64,000 bases of DNA, from contig MWCD01000012.1 of the NCBI GenBank assembly GCA_002069885.1, positions 1 through 64,000 of the forward strand. Reading direction: 5' to 3'. Below the pieces are notes generated by a model. The model searched no databases. It had not been told where the DNA came from and worked only from the letters and a program-made list of their open reading frames with translations. Origin of the DNA: a bacterium ADurb.Bin236 (GTDB lineage Bacteria > UBP15 > UBA6099). Shown here one piece after another: positions 35,709 to 44,252 of this stretch. Position 1 is the first letter of the stretch. The number at the start of each line of letters is the position of its first letter. The translations under genes and the position numbers were made by a program.

Positions 35709-38700
35709 TCAGGCGCGGCGGATGTTTGATGAAAGAGACGGAGCAGCGGCGGCTTCAAGGGGGATGAAGAATCCGGCGCGCGTGAAGCCGCCTGAGCGGT
35801 CGATGCCGATGCGTCCGCCGTGTTTGAGGATGGCGCGGCGGGCCAGAGTCAGTCCTAGGCCCATTCCTCCGGGGTTGGTTCCATAGAACGGCTCGAAGAA
35901 GCGGGAGATGTCGGCCTGCGGATATTCGGGACCGTTGTCGAGGATTTCGACAAGGATGCCCGCCGAGCCGTCAACTTCTGAGCGGAGGGTGCGGGCGACT
36001 ATCTGGCCGCCGCGTCCGTTTTTCGACGCGGCGTTCGCCGCGTTGGCGGCAAGATGCCATATAGCCATTTTCAGCAGGTTTTCGTCCGCCTTCATCTCCG
36101 GGCAGTTCCTGTCGAAGCGGGTTTCGAGGTTGACGTTAGGTGGAAGCATGTCCCTAGCTTCGAGGGCGCGCAGGGTTTCGGCGACCGCGCCGTTGACGTC
36201 GCACGCGCGCATTTGCGCCGGAGTGTCCACCGAGTACATCATCAGGGAGTTCGCGGCGAGAGAAAGTTCTTTTGCGTGCTCTACGACGTCTTCCCAGATG
36301 GCGCGGGTTTCGGGAGCGAAAATGACGCCGCCGAGTTCTTTGATGTCGGCGTTGAGGTTGTCGAGGACAGACTCAAACCTGTCAGCGACGGCGCGGGCGA
36401 GGCGGGTCTTGGTTCTGGCTTCGAGCAGCCGGGAGTCGCGCGCGCGCGATTCCATCTCGCTGCCTATCTCCCGCACGCACACCACGCAGGCCTTATTGCC
36501 TTCGGAGTCCTTCACGGCGGCCCCGGAAACACAGGCGAAGAACTTCTGTCCGCGCAATGTGCGGAGCGTCAACTCGCGTGAGGCCGCGCCTCCGATGTCC
36601 AGCCGCGCGGTGTCGAATATCGGCCCGTCTCCGGACGCGTTAAGCGCGTCTATGCTCTTGCCGAGGAATATCTCTTTGCGCGCCTCGAACCTTCTCGCGA
36701 AGGCCGCGTTCGCCATCAGTATCTTTCCGCCGTCTCCCACCACCGCCATCTCTTCAGGCATGCAGTCTATAATAGAGGAAAGGAATCTTATCTTTTTTTC
36801 TAGGAGCGGTTTTTCGAAGAGGGCGGAGCGCTCGACGTCCCGCTTCGGATCAAGCTGCTTGAGCGAGAAGATAAGCCTGCCGCCCGTTTCCGCCGGTTTC
36901 GATACGGCGCAGACAGACATCTCGAAAGCGGACTTTTCGCCGCCCGCGCCGATCTCGATTTCAACCCGTTCGGCTTCGGACATGTTTTCGGCGGCGTTTC
37001 TTGCCGCCGCGAGCGCGAGATTGCGGCTCTTTTCGGCGACCAGCGAGAAGAAGTCCACGCCTACGATATCGCCCGCAGCGTTGAGGGCGCGCGCGGCGGC
37101 AGGGTTCATCCACTCTATCTTCCCACCGCCGTCCACGGCGATGAGAGGCTCCGGCGCGTCGGTGGATATCTCTCTGAAGAACTTCTCCGCGCCCGCTATC
37201 TTCTCGTGCCTGTTTACGGTCTCGCTGACCTCGCGTCCGTATATGACAGCTCCCCCGCCGCCCGCAGTGAGCGGATAGACGCGGAAGTCGTATATGGAAG
37301 GCGCGCCGCCGTGCGACGGTTGGAACCGGACGTCGCTGACGGTGATTTCCTGAGCGGTTTCAATGGCTTTGCGGACGGCTGACGCGAGCCGTTTCTGCGC
37401 CCACGCGCCGCCCAGCGAACCGAGGCCTTTGCCCATGCAGGGCAACGCCTCTTTCGGCATATACGCCTCCGCCCTTTCGTTCGCCATTATCACCGCGTTC
37501 CACCTGTCTATCACCATGAATAGGTCTTGAATGCTGGAAAGTATAGCCTGATTGAAGCGGGCTGTTTCTCGCACGCTTTCCAGGGTTTTGCCGCTCTCGC
37601 GCCTGTCAGTGGAGATGGATGCGACCATGCGGTTGAAGGCGGAGGCGAGCGGAGCGAACCCGCCCGTCTCTGCTGAGCCGATTTCCTGATTGAGATGTCC
37701 CCGCGCGATGGCGTCCATCCTGCCGCCGAGCATGAACAGGAATCGCGTGATGGACTGAGTCTCCATCACGGATAGCGCCCCGGCGGCTCCGCAGAACAAT
37801 ATTAGGAACAGCAAAAGCGTTTTCAGTATGAAATCGGCTCCGGCGGCGGCTTCCGCATACGGGCGTTGAGTTATCAGCCCCCACCCCATTGATTCGACTG
37901 GGGTGAACGACGCTGCCATCTTCACTTTGCCGTAGCGGTAGACCATTGAGCCTATCTGGCCGGAGAGGACGGCCTTGACCGGGAGAAGTTCGGTGAATTC
38001 CTTGACGGAGCCTTCTTCTTTGTCCGGGTCGCCGCTAGCGACGAGCCTGCCTTCGGCGTCCACAAGGAATGAGAATCCGCTTTTGCCGGATGCGAGTCCG
38101 GTCACCGGCGCGCTGAAGCTCCTGTCGTCCAAATTGAAGCCGGCGGCCACTACGCGGGAGACCCCGCCGCCTTCGCCGTAGGAGGGAACAAAGACGTACG
38201 CGGTGCGCTTTCCGCTGTCTAGCTTGTACATCGAGGAATAGCACGCGGCGACGCCCTCGCGGGCCTGCATCAGGCACTTGTCCTTTACGAGCGCGCGGGC
38301 CGCCCCGCCGTCTTGCTCGGACGAGGCCAACAGCCGGGATTCGCTGAAAAGATACACCGAATCTACCGCCGGCATGTGCTCTATCTGCGATTTGAGAAGG
38401 GAGGAAATGACATGGTAGTCCTTGCCGCGCGCGAGGCTGGACGCCGCGACTGACTGGGCGAACGCGGCGACGTTTCCCGCGGCTCCGGCTACGGCCTCCG
38501 CGCCTGAGCGGGCGAGGGCCAGTTGATCTGTCTTGGTTCTGTCGATGAGAGCGGAACGGGCCTTGAGCGCCGAGACCGCGCCGACCACCAGCACCGCCGC
38601 CGCAACGCACGCGACATACATCATCACATGCCGCGACTGCAAGTGCCTCAAACCAAGCTCGTCCCGCAACGGGCGCTCCGCTCCGTCTTCAGCGTCGATC

Positions 38701-38717
38701 AAATCGCGCCTGTCCAT
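35709..38717 (-). CDS. Large PAS/HAMP sensor protein with degenerate kinase core
   Basis: 1002 residues. Membrane segment about 31-50, an extracytoplasmic double-Cache-like sensor to about 290, second membrane segment about 298-320, HAMP (GRMDAIARGHLNQEIGSAE), then three PAS-like regions (about 390-500, 515-620 and 640-760). The C-terminal ATPase has an N-box-like HLAANAANAASKNG, G1 EILDNGPEYP and G2 GGMGLGLTLARRAILKHGG. The preceding dimerisation helix reads RFESVLDNLNADIKELGG where SHELRTPL is expected, so no phospho-acceptor His is present. GGAGG lies 5 bases before the ATG. It is last in the exb-cohesin-SLH gene set. Confidence 0.85.
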   Translation of the reverse strand: MDRRDLIDAEDGAERPLRDELGLRHLQSRHVMMYVACVAAAVLVVGAVSALKARSALIDRTKTDQLALARSGAEAVAGAAGNVAAFAQSVAASSLARGKDYHVISSLLKSQIEHMPAVDSVYLFSESRLLASSEQDGGAARALVKDKCLMQAREGVAACYSSMYKLDSGKRTAYVFVPSYGEGGGVSRVVAAGFNLDDRSFSAPVTGLASGKSGFSFLVDAEGRLVASGDPDKEEGSVKEFTELLPVKAVLSGQIGSMVYRYGKVKMAASFTPVESMGWGLITQRPYAEAAAGADFILKTLLLFLILFCGAAGALSVMETQSITRFLFMLGGRMDAIARGHLNQEIGSAETGGFAPLASAFNRMVASISTDRRESGKTLESVRETARFNQAILSSIQDLFMVIDRWNAVIMANERAEAYMPKEALPCMGKGLGSLGGAWAQKRLASAVRKAIETAQEITVSDVRFQPSHGGAPSIYDFRVYPLTAGGGGAVIYGREVSETVNRHEKIAGAEKFFREISTDAPEPLIAVDGGGKIEWMNPAAARALNAAGDIVGVDFFSLVAEKSRNLALAAARNAAENMSEAERVEIEIGAGGEKSAFEMSVCAVSKPAETGGRLIFSLKQLDPKRDVERSALFEKPLLEKKIRFLSSIIDCMPEEMAVVGDGGKILMANAAFARRFEARKEIFLGKSIDALNASGDGPIFDTARLDIGGAASRELTLRTLRGQKFFACVSGAAVKDSEGNKACVVCVREIGSEMESRARDSRLLEARTKTRLARAVADRFESVLDNLNADIKELGGVIFAPETRAIWEDVVEHAKELSLAANSLMMYSVDTPAQMRACDVNGAVAETLRALEARDMLPPNVNLETRFDRNCPEMKADENLLKMAIWHLAANAANAASKNGRGGQIVARTLRSEVDGSAGILVEILDNGPEYPQADISRFFEPFYGTNPGGMGLGLTLARRAILKHGGRIGIDRSGGFTRAGFFIPLEAAAAPSLSSNIRRA

Positions 38718-38773
38718 CCGGCCTCCGTCTCATTGCGTCCGCCCCGCGTCGCGGAGCGGCTGTCATTGCCGCG

Positions 38774-39376
38774 TCAGTTGCTCGCCGCGCCGAGAATGGC
38801 AGCCGCCGCGACGCCTATCCACAGCGTGGTCTGCGCTTTCTTGCGGTCGCTTCTTTCATTGTCAAGGTCTCTATTGAGAGCGGCGACGTCCTGATTGAGA
38901 CGCCCGATGTCGTCCCGCATCTTCTTGTTTTCAGCCGCCAACGCGTCCGTCCTCTCGCGGAACTCCACTATCGCCTTCGAGAGGTCGTTCTGGAGGACGA
39001 CTCTGGCCTTCTCATTGTCCGCCACTCTCTGGTCGATGGCCTTCATTCTGTTGTCGTAATCCGATATTTCATTTTTGAAGATGTCGCTGAGTTTCTTTAT
39101 CTCCGCGAGATCTCCGCCGCCGACGCCGATCTCTCCGCGCTCGATCTGGTCGATGAGTTTCGCCAGCGCCGCCGCGAACACAACGCGGCTGAGCGCTTGT
39201 CCGCCTCTGAACTCGCCTGTGTCGTACAGCGCCAGATAGCCTTTGTCCACCAGCTTCTTGACGCTGGAGTACGCCCAGTCCGACTGCTTCATGTCCTTGA
39301 TTTCCGCGTCCGCGCTCGCGACCGACGCCGAGAACGCCGCCAGCAGAACCGCCACAACAATCGCCTTCGCTCTCAT
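38774..39376 (-). CDS. Exported SLH-domain coiled-coil protein with C-terminal anchor
   Basis: About 200 residues from the ATG at 39376, which has AAGGAG 8 bases upstream. A signal peptide (MRAKAIVVAVLLAAFSASVASA) is followed by one S-layer-homology-like unit (DWAYSSVKKLVDKGYLALYDTGEFRGGQALSRVVFAAALAKLI). A long coiled coil follows (about 80-175) and a terminal hydrophobic segment TLWIGVAAAAILGAASN. This resembles envelope-bridging proteins with an SLH wall-binding head. It lies 85 bp after the cohesin-like gene and 57 bp before the sensor gene. Confidence 0.78.
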   Translation of the reverse strand: MRAKAIVVAVLLAAFSASVASADAEIKDMKQSDWAYSSVKKLVDKGYLALYDTGEFRGGQALSRVVFAAALAKLIDQIERGEIGVGGGDLAEIKKLSDIFKNEISDYDNRMKAIDQRVADNEKARVVLQNDLSKAIVEFRERTDALAAENKKMRDDIGRLNQDVAALNRDLDNERSDRKKAQTTLWIGVAAAAILGAASN

Positions 39377-39460
39377 AAACCACACTCCTTGTAATTTTTG
39401 CTATGCCGCAAAATATGTCGGGCCGCGGGCCGCGCGGCCTTTGATTCATCCCCGCCGCGC

Positions 39461-41620
39461 TCATTCCTCGCGCGATTTCACAACCGTCTTCTCCATCGAA
39501 TACTCGACATTCCCGCCGGAGAGGTCTTTGAGAACCATGTCCTCCACGTCAATGCCGCTCTCGCCGGGAGCCACCGCCCTGAAATACACCTTCACAATCG
39601 AGCCTTCTTTTATGTCGAGAGGAGACGTCCGGCGGCCTTTTATACCGGTTATCAAGCCGAGTTTGTTGTCTATGACCGGGTCGCGCCACGGAAGCGGCTG
39701 GCCCTTCTCCACGAACAATGTGCCCTGAGAAGCCATGACCGCCTGAAGCACGTCCGCGTTGAAACGCACCGTCATGTCCGCCTCGCCGATCTGCTCTATG
39801 TCGGTGACGAAAAGTTCGGCGGTGAAAAACATGCCGGGGTAGGTCTCGGCGGGAGCCCCAGTCCATCCCATCGCTACGGGCAGCGGGTCAACTGTCACCT
39901 CGCGCGTCACCGTCTTGTCCTCGGCGCTCTCGGAGGTTATGTTGAACTTGAGAGGAAGCGCGCCGGATTTTTCCCCGTTCGCCGACACGCGCCACGAGAA
40001 CACAACTTCCTGCAGCCCGTCCAGCCTGCGGTAACTCTGTTCGGCTTTCTGGATGCGCGGGAACTCAAGCCCTTCCGGCAGAACCAGATCCACCTTCAGG
40101 CCGTCCAGAGGCGACCTGCCGGTGTTCTTGCACTTGAGCTGCACATGGAACGGAGGGCCGTACGGGCCGTACTCCCTAGTGACCGCGCGCGACACCCTCT
40201 GCGGCGCGACAACCTCGGTCGCCACTTCCGGCGGAGAAAGAAGGGTGACGCCGATTTTCAGGCTTACGGAATCCACCTCGCGGGCGCTTCCGGAGATTGT
40301 TATCGTCTTATCCCCGCCCGCGCCCGGTTTCGGGCGTATCACCCAGCCTATGGTCGCCTCTTCGCCGGGCTCCAGCTTCGCGAAACGCCTTACGCCGGAG
40401 TCCCTGCCCGCAAACTCGATCCCTGTCGGCAGGTCTATGGTTATCAGCACATCGTTCAGAGTTATGTTCGAACTGTTCGCCACGTATGCGTACAGCGTGT
40501 AAGGCCTTATCTGATTTTTGGCGGTCGACCACTCGCCGAGGTGGCGGTTGGCCCCGATGCTCAACACGTCTCCGATCACGTCAAGATAGTCGATTCCGAA
40601 CAGGGTGGCCACCTGAAGCTCGCCCTGAGCGGGGACGACCGTCTCTTCCCAGTAGAGCGCGGTGGCGCTGTCCATGTCGTCCTCGTTCTCCCTCTGGAAC
40701 GAGCCTCCCGGCGTGTGGTGGACGGTCCACAGGTTATCCGCCACCTTTCCCCAGTTGGCAAAAAGAACCCTGTCGGGAGTCGTCAGTCCCGGCCCGCGGA
40801 GCGTGCCGCGCGCCACCACTCCGGGGTCTTCCAGCGAGTCGAAAGCGATCCAGTATTCAGGCACGTCCGCGCCGGTCAACTCGGTCTCGGAAGTCACGCT
40901 CGATTCGCCCACCTTGAACGGAGAGCCGTCGTTGCTGCCGAGGAAAGTGTCTATAACCGCCCTGACGCCCACCTTGCGCGGCGAAGCTCCCAGATTGCGT
41001 ATGTCGTAGCTAATCTTTATCGTGTCGTTAAGTTTCGAGACCGGGCCGCTGACGATGCTCAGCGTTTGAGTCACCTCGACGTCTTCCATGCGGTATCTGG
41101 AGACGATGGCGTTGGCGCCGCTCGTCCGGGGAAGGTCCACCGGCTGACCGTATAGCGCGTCGCGACCCGCCCGCCTGTGCGTTGAGCCGCCGAACACGTA
41201 GTTCTTCCCGTCTATCCGAATCGTGGTGAAAGACGTCCACGGCAGCGCGCCGCCGTAGATGAGTATCTTGCTGTCGTCAGTGTCCCGCGCCGGGTCGCCT
41301 TTGACTGTGCGGGCAAGGAACCGGCCCGTGTCCACCGGCATCACATTCACGTGCGCCGATATGAAGTCGTTGCTGATTACCAACTCCTTGGGGCCGTCGT
41401 ACTGCGGGGCCGGGTCTGCAGCCGGGGAATGACCCTCTGCCGGAGCCGGAGATGGAGCGGGCGTCGCCGCCGGAGCAGGCTCGGTGTTCAGGACTCCGTT
41501 CACGTCCGCTATGCGCGGCTTGGGACTCTCTTCGGCTCCGCGCACGGGCAGAGCGAAAAGCGATAGAGCGACAGCCGCCGCCGCCAGCCATGCCGCCGCT
41601 ATTGTGAGTTTTTTCATCAT
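39461..41620 (-). CDS. Large exported protein with C-terminal cohesin-like domain
   Basis: About 719 residues from ATG 41620, which overlaps the TonB-like stop (ATGA). Signal peptide MMKKLTIAAAWLAAAAVALSLFALPVRGA, then a Pro/Ala-rich linker (about 40-75). A beta-rich middle follows with DUF11-like repeats (SNITLNDVLITIDLPTGIEF and NTGRSPLDGLKVDLVLPEGL). At the C-terminus a cohesin-like domain (YPGMFFTAELFVTDIEQIGEADMTVRFNADVLQAV, GEADMTVRF typical of type I/II cohesins). No dockerin gene is visible. Position in an Exb operon suggests an envelope or surface protein. Confidence 0.72.
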   Translation of the reverse strand: MMKKLTIAAAWLAAAAVALSLFALPVRGAEESPKPRIADVNGVLNTEPAPAATPAPSPAPAEGHSPAADPAPQYDGPKELVISNDFISAHVNVMPVDTGRFLARTVKGDPARDTDDSKILIYGGALPWTSFTTIRIDGKNYVFGGSTHRRAGRDALYGQPVDLPRTSGANAIVSRYRMEDVEVTQTLSIVSGPVSKLNDTIKISYDIRNLGASPRKVGVRAVIDTFLGSNDGSPFKVGESSVTSETELTGADVPEYWIAFDSLEDPGVVARGTLRGPGLTTPDRVLFANWGKVADNLWTVHHTPGGSFQRENEDDMDSATALYWEETVVPAQGELQVATLFGIDYLDVIGDVLSIGANRHLGEWSTAKNQIRPYTLYAYVANSSNITLNDVLITIDLPTGIEFAGRDSGVRRFAKLEPGEEATIGWVIRPKPGAGGDKTITISGSAREVDSVSLKIGVTLLSPPEVATEVVAPQRVSRAVTREYGPYGPPFHVQLKCKNTGRSPLDGLKVDLVLPEGLEFPRIQKAEQSYRRLDGLQEVVFSWRVSANGEKSGALPLKFNITSESAEDKTVTREVTVDPLPVAMGWTGAPAETYPGMFFTAELFVTDIEQIGEADMTVRFNADVLQAVMASQGTLFVEKGQPLPWRDPVIDNKLGLITGIKGRRTSPLDIKEGSIVKVYFRAVAPGESGIDVEDMVLKDLSGGNVEYSMEKTVVKSREE

Positions 41621-42459
41621 TTCGTTATCAGCTCGCATTTCGGGAACGCCCCGCATCTGCACCCGATCTTGGTCTTAAACGTCTTGCCCGGGTCGGACGC
41701 CACCGCGTTCCGGTTGAAGTCCATCTCGATTATTCTGCGCGTCATCTCTATCGTGTTTATGTCAAACCGGGTTTTGGGTTGGTCGTCAAACACGACTTTA
41801 AGCTCGCCATCCGCGTAAGTCACTTCGTAGGTAAAATAAAGCCTGTCGTTGTCCGCGTCGTCCTTCTTGCAGTCAGGAACTCTGGCAAGACCGAAAGAGC
41901 CTTGAGGGAAAGGGCCTACGCCGGGGCCGACGCCCATGCGGTCGTTCCTGCCGTCGCCCACAGTGTCGATAGGCCTGTCGCCGCCCGCGCCCGCGCTTGT
42001 CGCGCCGTCTTCGGCGCGGTCCGCGACCGCTCCCGTCCGGGCGCTCGAATCGCGCCCCGTCTCGCTACCCGTAGCGCGAGGTTGCGTTTTGGAAACCTGC
42101 GGCTCTCTGTCCCGCAGCCTCTCATCCCTCGGCTTGTCCGGCAACACCACCGGCGACTGCGTCCTGTCTCTTACCGGAGCCCTGTCCGGAGCCTCCCTTA
42201 CCACTGGAGCGGCGTCCCGGTCAGGCGAGATGTCGTCCGACGCCGCGACCGGCGTCTTCGCCCCGTCCACAGGAGACGTAACCTTCACCACCCCTATCGG
42301 AAGAAGCCCCTCGCTCAACGCCCCGCCCTGTATCGCCCCGCCCGGCCTGCTGAACAGCAACCCGATTATCAGCAATAGCGCAAGATGCAACAACAGCGAC
42401 GCCGCGTACGACGCCGCTTTCGTCTTGCGCTCGTCTGTCTTTTTCTTCTTCATCGGCAT
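41617..42459 (-). CDS. TonB-like energy-transducer with atypical C-terminus
   Basis: 280 residues. Short cytoplasmic N-terminus with lysines, one membrane segment (SYAASLLLHLALLLIIGLLF, with the TonB-like LLLHxxLL pattern), then a long Pro/Asp/Arg-rich linker (about 45-190), the usual TonB span. The C-terminal domain lacks a recognisable TonB fold and ends in a cysteine cluster GCRCGAFPKCEL with another Cys in PDCKKDDADND. It lies 9 bp after exbD and overlaps the cohesin gene. It probably transmits ExbBD energy to an unusual outer partner. Confidence 0.72.
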   Translation of the reverse strand: MPMKKKKTDERKTKAASYAASLLLHLALLLIIGLLFSRPGGAIQGGALSEGLLPIGVVKVTSPVDGAKTPVAASDDISPDRDAAPVVREAPDRAPVRDRTQSPVVLPDKPRDERLRDREPQVSKTQPRATGSETGRDSSARTGAVADRAEDGATSAGAGGDRPIDTVGDGRNDRMGVGPGVGPFPQGSFGLARVPDCKKDDADNDRLYFTYEVTYADGELKVVFDDQPKTRFDINTIEMTRRIIEMDFNRNAVASDPGKTFKTKIGCRCGAFPKCELITK

Positions 42460-42468
42460 CGACCGCCT

Positions 42469-42897
42469 TTAGTCTCCATCCTTCTGCTTCAACTGCAGCG
42501 CGAGCTTTTTTCCGCCCGAACTGTTCACGATGTCGATCACCCTGACCACGTCGTCGTAAAGAACCTCCGGCTCGGCGGCAACCACGAACGCCGATTCCGG
42601 TTCCGACGACAGTTTTGCCGACACCATCGCCCCCAGAGTGTCCGGCGTAACCTGCAGGTCTTCAAAAAATATCGCCACATCCTGCCCGCCGCCGCCCTTC
42701 ACCGACACCTGCACGTGCTTTTGCAACGGCTCCACTTCCGACTTCTCCGGCAGGTTCAGGTTCATCCCCGTCCGCGCCGAAATCAGAGTGGTCGAGACGG
42801 CGAAGAATATTATCAGCGTGAACGCGCAGTCGATGAGCGGAGTAAAATCTATGCTCGGCTTAATCCTGCTCGACCGCTTGTACCTAATTTGAAACAT
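42469..42897 (-). CDS. exbD: ExbD/TolR-family biopolymer transport protein
   Basis: 142 residues. One membrane helix carries the key Asp: IKPSIDFTPLIDCAFTLIIFFAV, where PLID is the ExbD/TolR proton-site motif. The periplasmic domain has IFFEDLQVTPDTLGAMVSA and DDVVRVIDIVNSSGGKKLAL. With ExbB it forms the proton-driven motor. Its start lies 14 bp inside the end of exbB, so the pair is translationally coupled. Confidence 0.92.
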   Translation of the reverse strand: MFQIRYKRSSRIKPSIDFTPLIDCAFTLIIFFAVSTTLISARTGMNLNLPEKSEVEPLQKHVQVSVKGGGGQDVAIFFEDLQVTPDTLGAMVSAKLSSEPESAFVVAAEPEVLYDDVVRVIDIVNSSGGKKLALQLKQKDGD

Positions 42898-43516
42898 CGG
42901 CCCGGCCCTCCATCCGCATGAAGTTGACCAACTCCGTGACCGACTTCTCCATCTGGTTGATTATCCTGTCCACCCTCGCGGCGAGCAGGTTGTGGAAGAT
43001 CATGAAGATAATCGCTATCGTCAGCCCGGTCGCGGTGGTGATGAGCGCTTCCGCGATTCCGCCCGACAACTGCTCGCTGTTGCCTATGTGCCCGCCCGCG
43101 ATTACGCTGAACAGCTTCATCAGCCCCGTAATAGTTCCTAAAAGTCCCAGCAACGGCGCGACCGTAACTAGGGTGGACAGTATCGGCAGCCCTCTCTCCA
43201 TCCGGGGAGCTTCCTTGAGGAACGCCTCGTTCACGCCCTCTTTCAACTCCTCCAGCTCGAGATCGTGCAGGTCTATCGCGGTGGCAAGCGCCGCCGCCAC
43301 CGGACCCGGCGTCGCTTCGCAGTATCCGACCGCCACCCGATAATCTTTCTTCTTGAGCGCGTCCTTCACTTTGCCGATAAGTTTTTCAGGGTCCGCCCCG
43401 GCGCGGCTCAGACTGTAAAACCGCTCAATTGTTATCGCAAGAGCCACAATCGAGCATAGCAGCAGCGGCCACATCACCGGCCCGCCCTTTGTCATTATGT
43501 CCACTATCGCGCTCAT
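42884..43516 (-). CDS. exbB: MotA/TolQ/ExbB proton-channel family protein
   Basis: 210 residues with three membrane segments: VMWPLLLCSIVALAITIERFYSL near the N-terminus, LPILSTLVTVAPLLGLLGTITGLMKLF and GIAEALITTATGLTIAIIFMIFHNLLAARV, the standard ExbB/TolQ signature set. GGAGGAAGG precedes the ATG. It is the first gene of a minus-strand operon with exbD, the TonB-like gene and the cohesin-like gene. The promoter is at 43607-43635, with a palindromic site over the transcription start. Confidence 0.94.
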   Translation of the reverse strand: MSAIVDIMTKGGPVMWPLLLCSIVALAITIERFYSLSRAGADPEKLIGKVKDALKKKDYRVAVGYCEATPGPVAAALATAIDLHDLELEELKEGVNEAFLKEAPRMERGLPILSTLVTVAPLLGLLGTITGLMKLFSVIAGGHIGNSEQLSGGIAEALITTATGLTIAIIFMIFHNLLAARVDRIINQMEKSVTELVNFMRMEGRADVSN

Positions 43517-43581
43517 CGCCTTCCTCCATTTTTCACTTTGTATTTTTTCATCGTTGAAAGCGCTGTTTTGTCGCTTAAAGT

Positions 43582-43596
43582 GCGGAATAATTCCGC
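43582..43596 (-). promoter_or_regulatory. Palindromic site at the exbB transcription start (candidate operator)
   Basis: GCGGAAT, one base, ATTCCGC: a perfect 7-bp inverted repeat 11 bp downstream of the exbB -10 box. That is where a repressor would block transcription. The regulator is unknown and it does not match the Fur consensus. Confidence 0.5.
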
Positions 43597-43606
43597 TTTG
43601 TCCCAG

Positions 43607-43635
43607 ATTTTATTATGTGCTTAGTTAAAAATCAA
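43607..43635 (-). promoter_or_regulatory. Promoter for the exb operon
   Basis: Minus strand TTGATT, 17 bp, TAAAAT, about 90 bp before the exbB ATG. Confidence 0.65.
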
Positions 43636-43924
43636 GCACCTTTCATAAATATTCACCTATAGTTGCCAACAGTTATTTCTATCATGCTGTTATTGAATAA
43701 CAAATAAACCGCAAATGTTTCCTTGTTGTGTTTGTCGGTTTTGTCGTTCCCCCTCCCCTCGCCTCCGGTCTTTTCTTTTAGACACCTCTGATGCTCAAAA
43801 ATCTACATTTCTATGAAAAAATCCCCCGCATCTTTCGATTCTCTGAAAAATTTCGATTTGCCCGTTGTGCGATCGTTTTCTGCCGAAACTGCGAAGGGAG
43901 TTGGAATACAGCCTGTTTCGAAGG

Positions 43925-44113
43925 TTTATCCCGAATCCGTTGTTAGGATTTGGGAGCGATTGTTCAGAGCGGATGAAATACGAGGCGCAAGACGCATTTT
44001 TGCAGTGAATAGAACATACGGTTCATGAACAAAAAAATGCGCTGCCAACGAAGCAGTTCGCCGCTATGAAAATCGCCTCGGTTCGCCTGCTCTATCGGCG
44101 AATCCGGGTTTAT
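43925..44113 (+). repeat. 180-bp dispersed element, copy 1
   Basis: Longest copy of the family: CCCGAATCCGTTGTTAGGAT, GAGCGATTGTTCAGAGCGGA, TGAAATACGAGGCGCAAGAC, CATGAACAAAAAAATG, AAGCAGTTCGCCGCTATG and CGAATCCGGGTTTA. It shares these blocks with 22264-22445 and, for the left part, with 15455-15533. Confidence 0.65.
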
Positions 44114-44176
44114 TCAGCAATCGCAGAAGGCAAAAAGCCCCTAATCGTTTTTCGTCAAACGGTTTCATCGGGTTCA

Positions 44177-44205
44177 TTGACCGGCGGAGAGAACAAAACT
44201 ATCAT
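44177..44205 (+). promoter_or_regulatory. Promoter for hisC-cmk
   Basis: TTGACC, 17 bp, TATCAT, 47 bp before the hisC ATG, immediately after the 180-bp element. Confidence 0.6.
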
Positions 44206-44252
44206 ATCAGAGGCGCGCCGAAGCGCGCGCAATCAGCCCGGAGGAGGGCATC

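Larger units (their letters stand above)
43517..44252. other. Divergent intergenic region exbB / hisC
   Basis: 735 bp. Contains the exbB promoter and palindrome, a small palindrome GTTATTGAATAAC (43689-43701), the 180-bp element copy 1 (43925-44113) and the hisC promoter (44177-44205). Remaining parts (about 43702-43924) show no gene. Confidence 0.65.

Noticed and set aside
35908-37278. 456-codon frame antisense to the sensor gene
   Set aside because: Ser/Ala/Arg-rich shadow with no ribosome site; sense strand has clear domains.
39398-41155. 585-codon frame antisense to the cohesin-like gene
   Set aside because: Arg/His-rich shadow produced by high GC; the minus-strand gene has signal peptide, domains and operon context.
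43813-44028. 71-codon plus-strand frame
   Set aside because: It is a translation of the 180-bp repeat (word ADEIRGARRI also arises from the copy at 15455).
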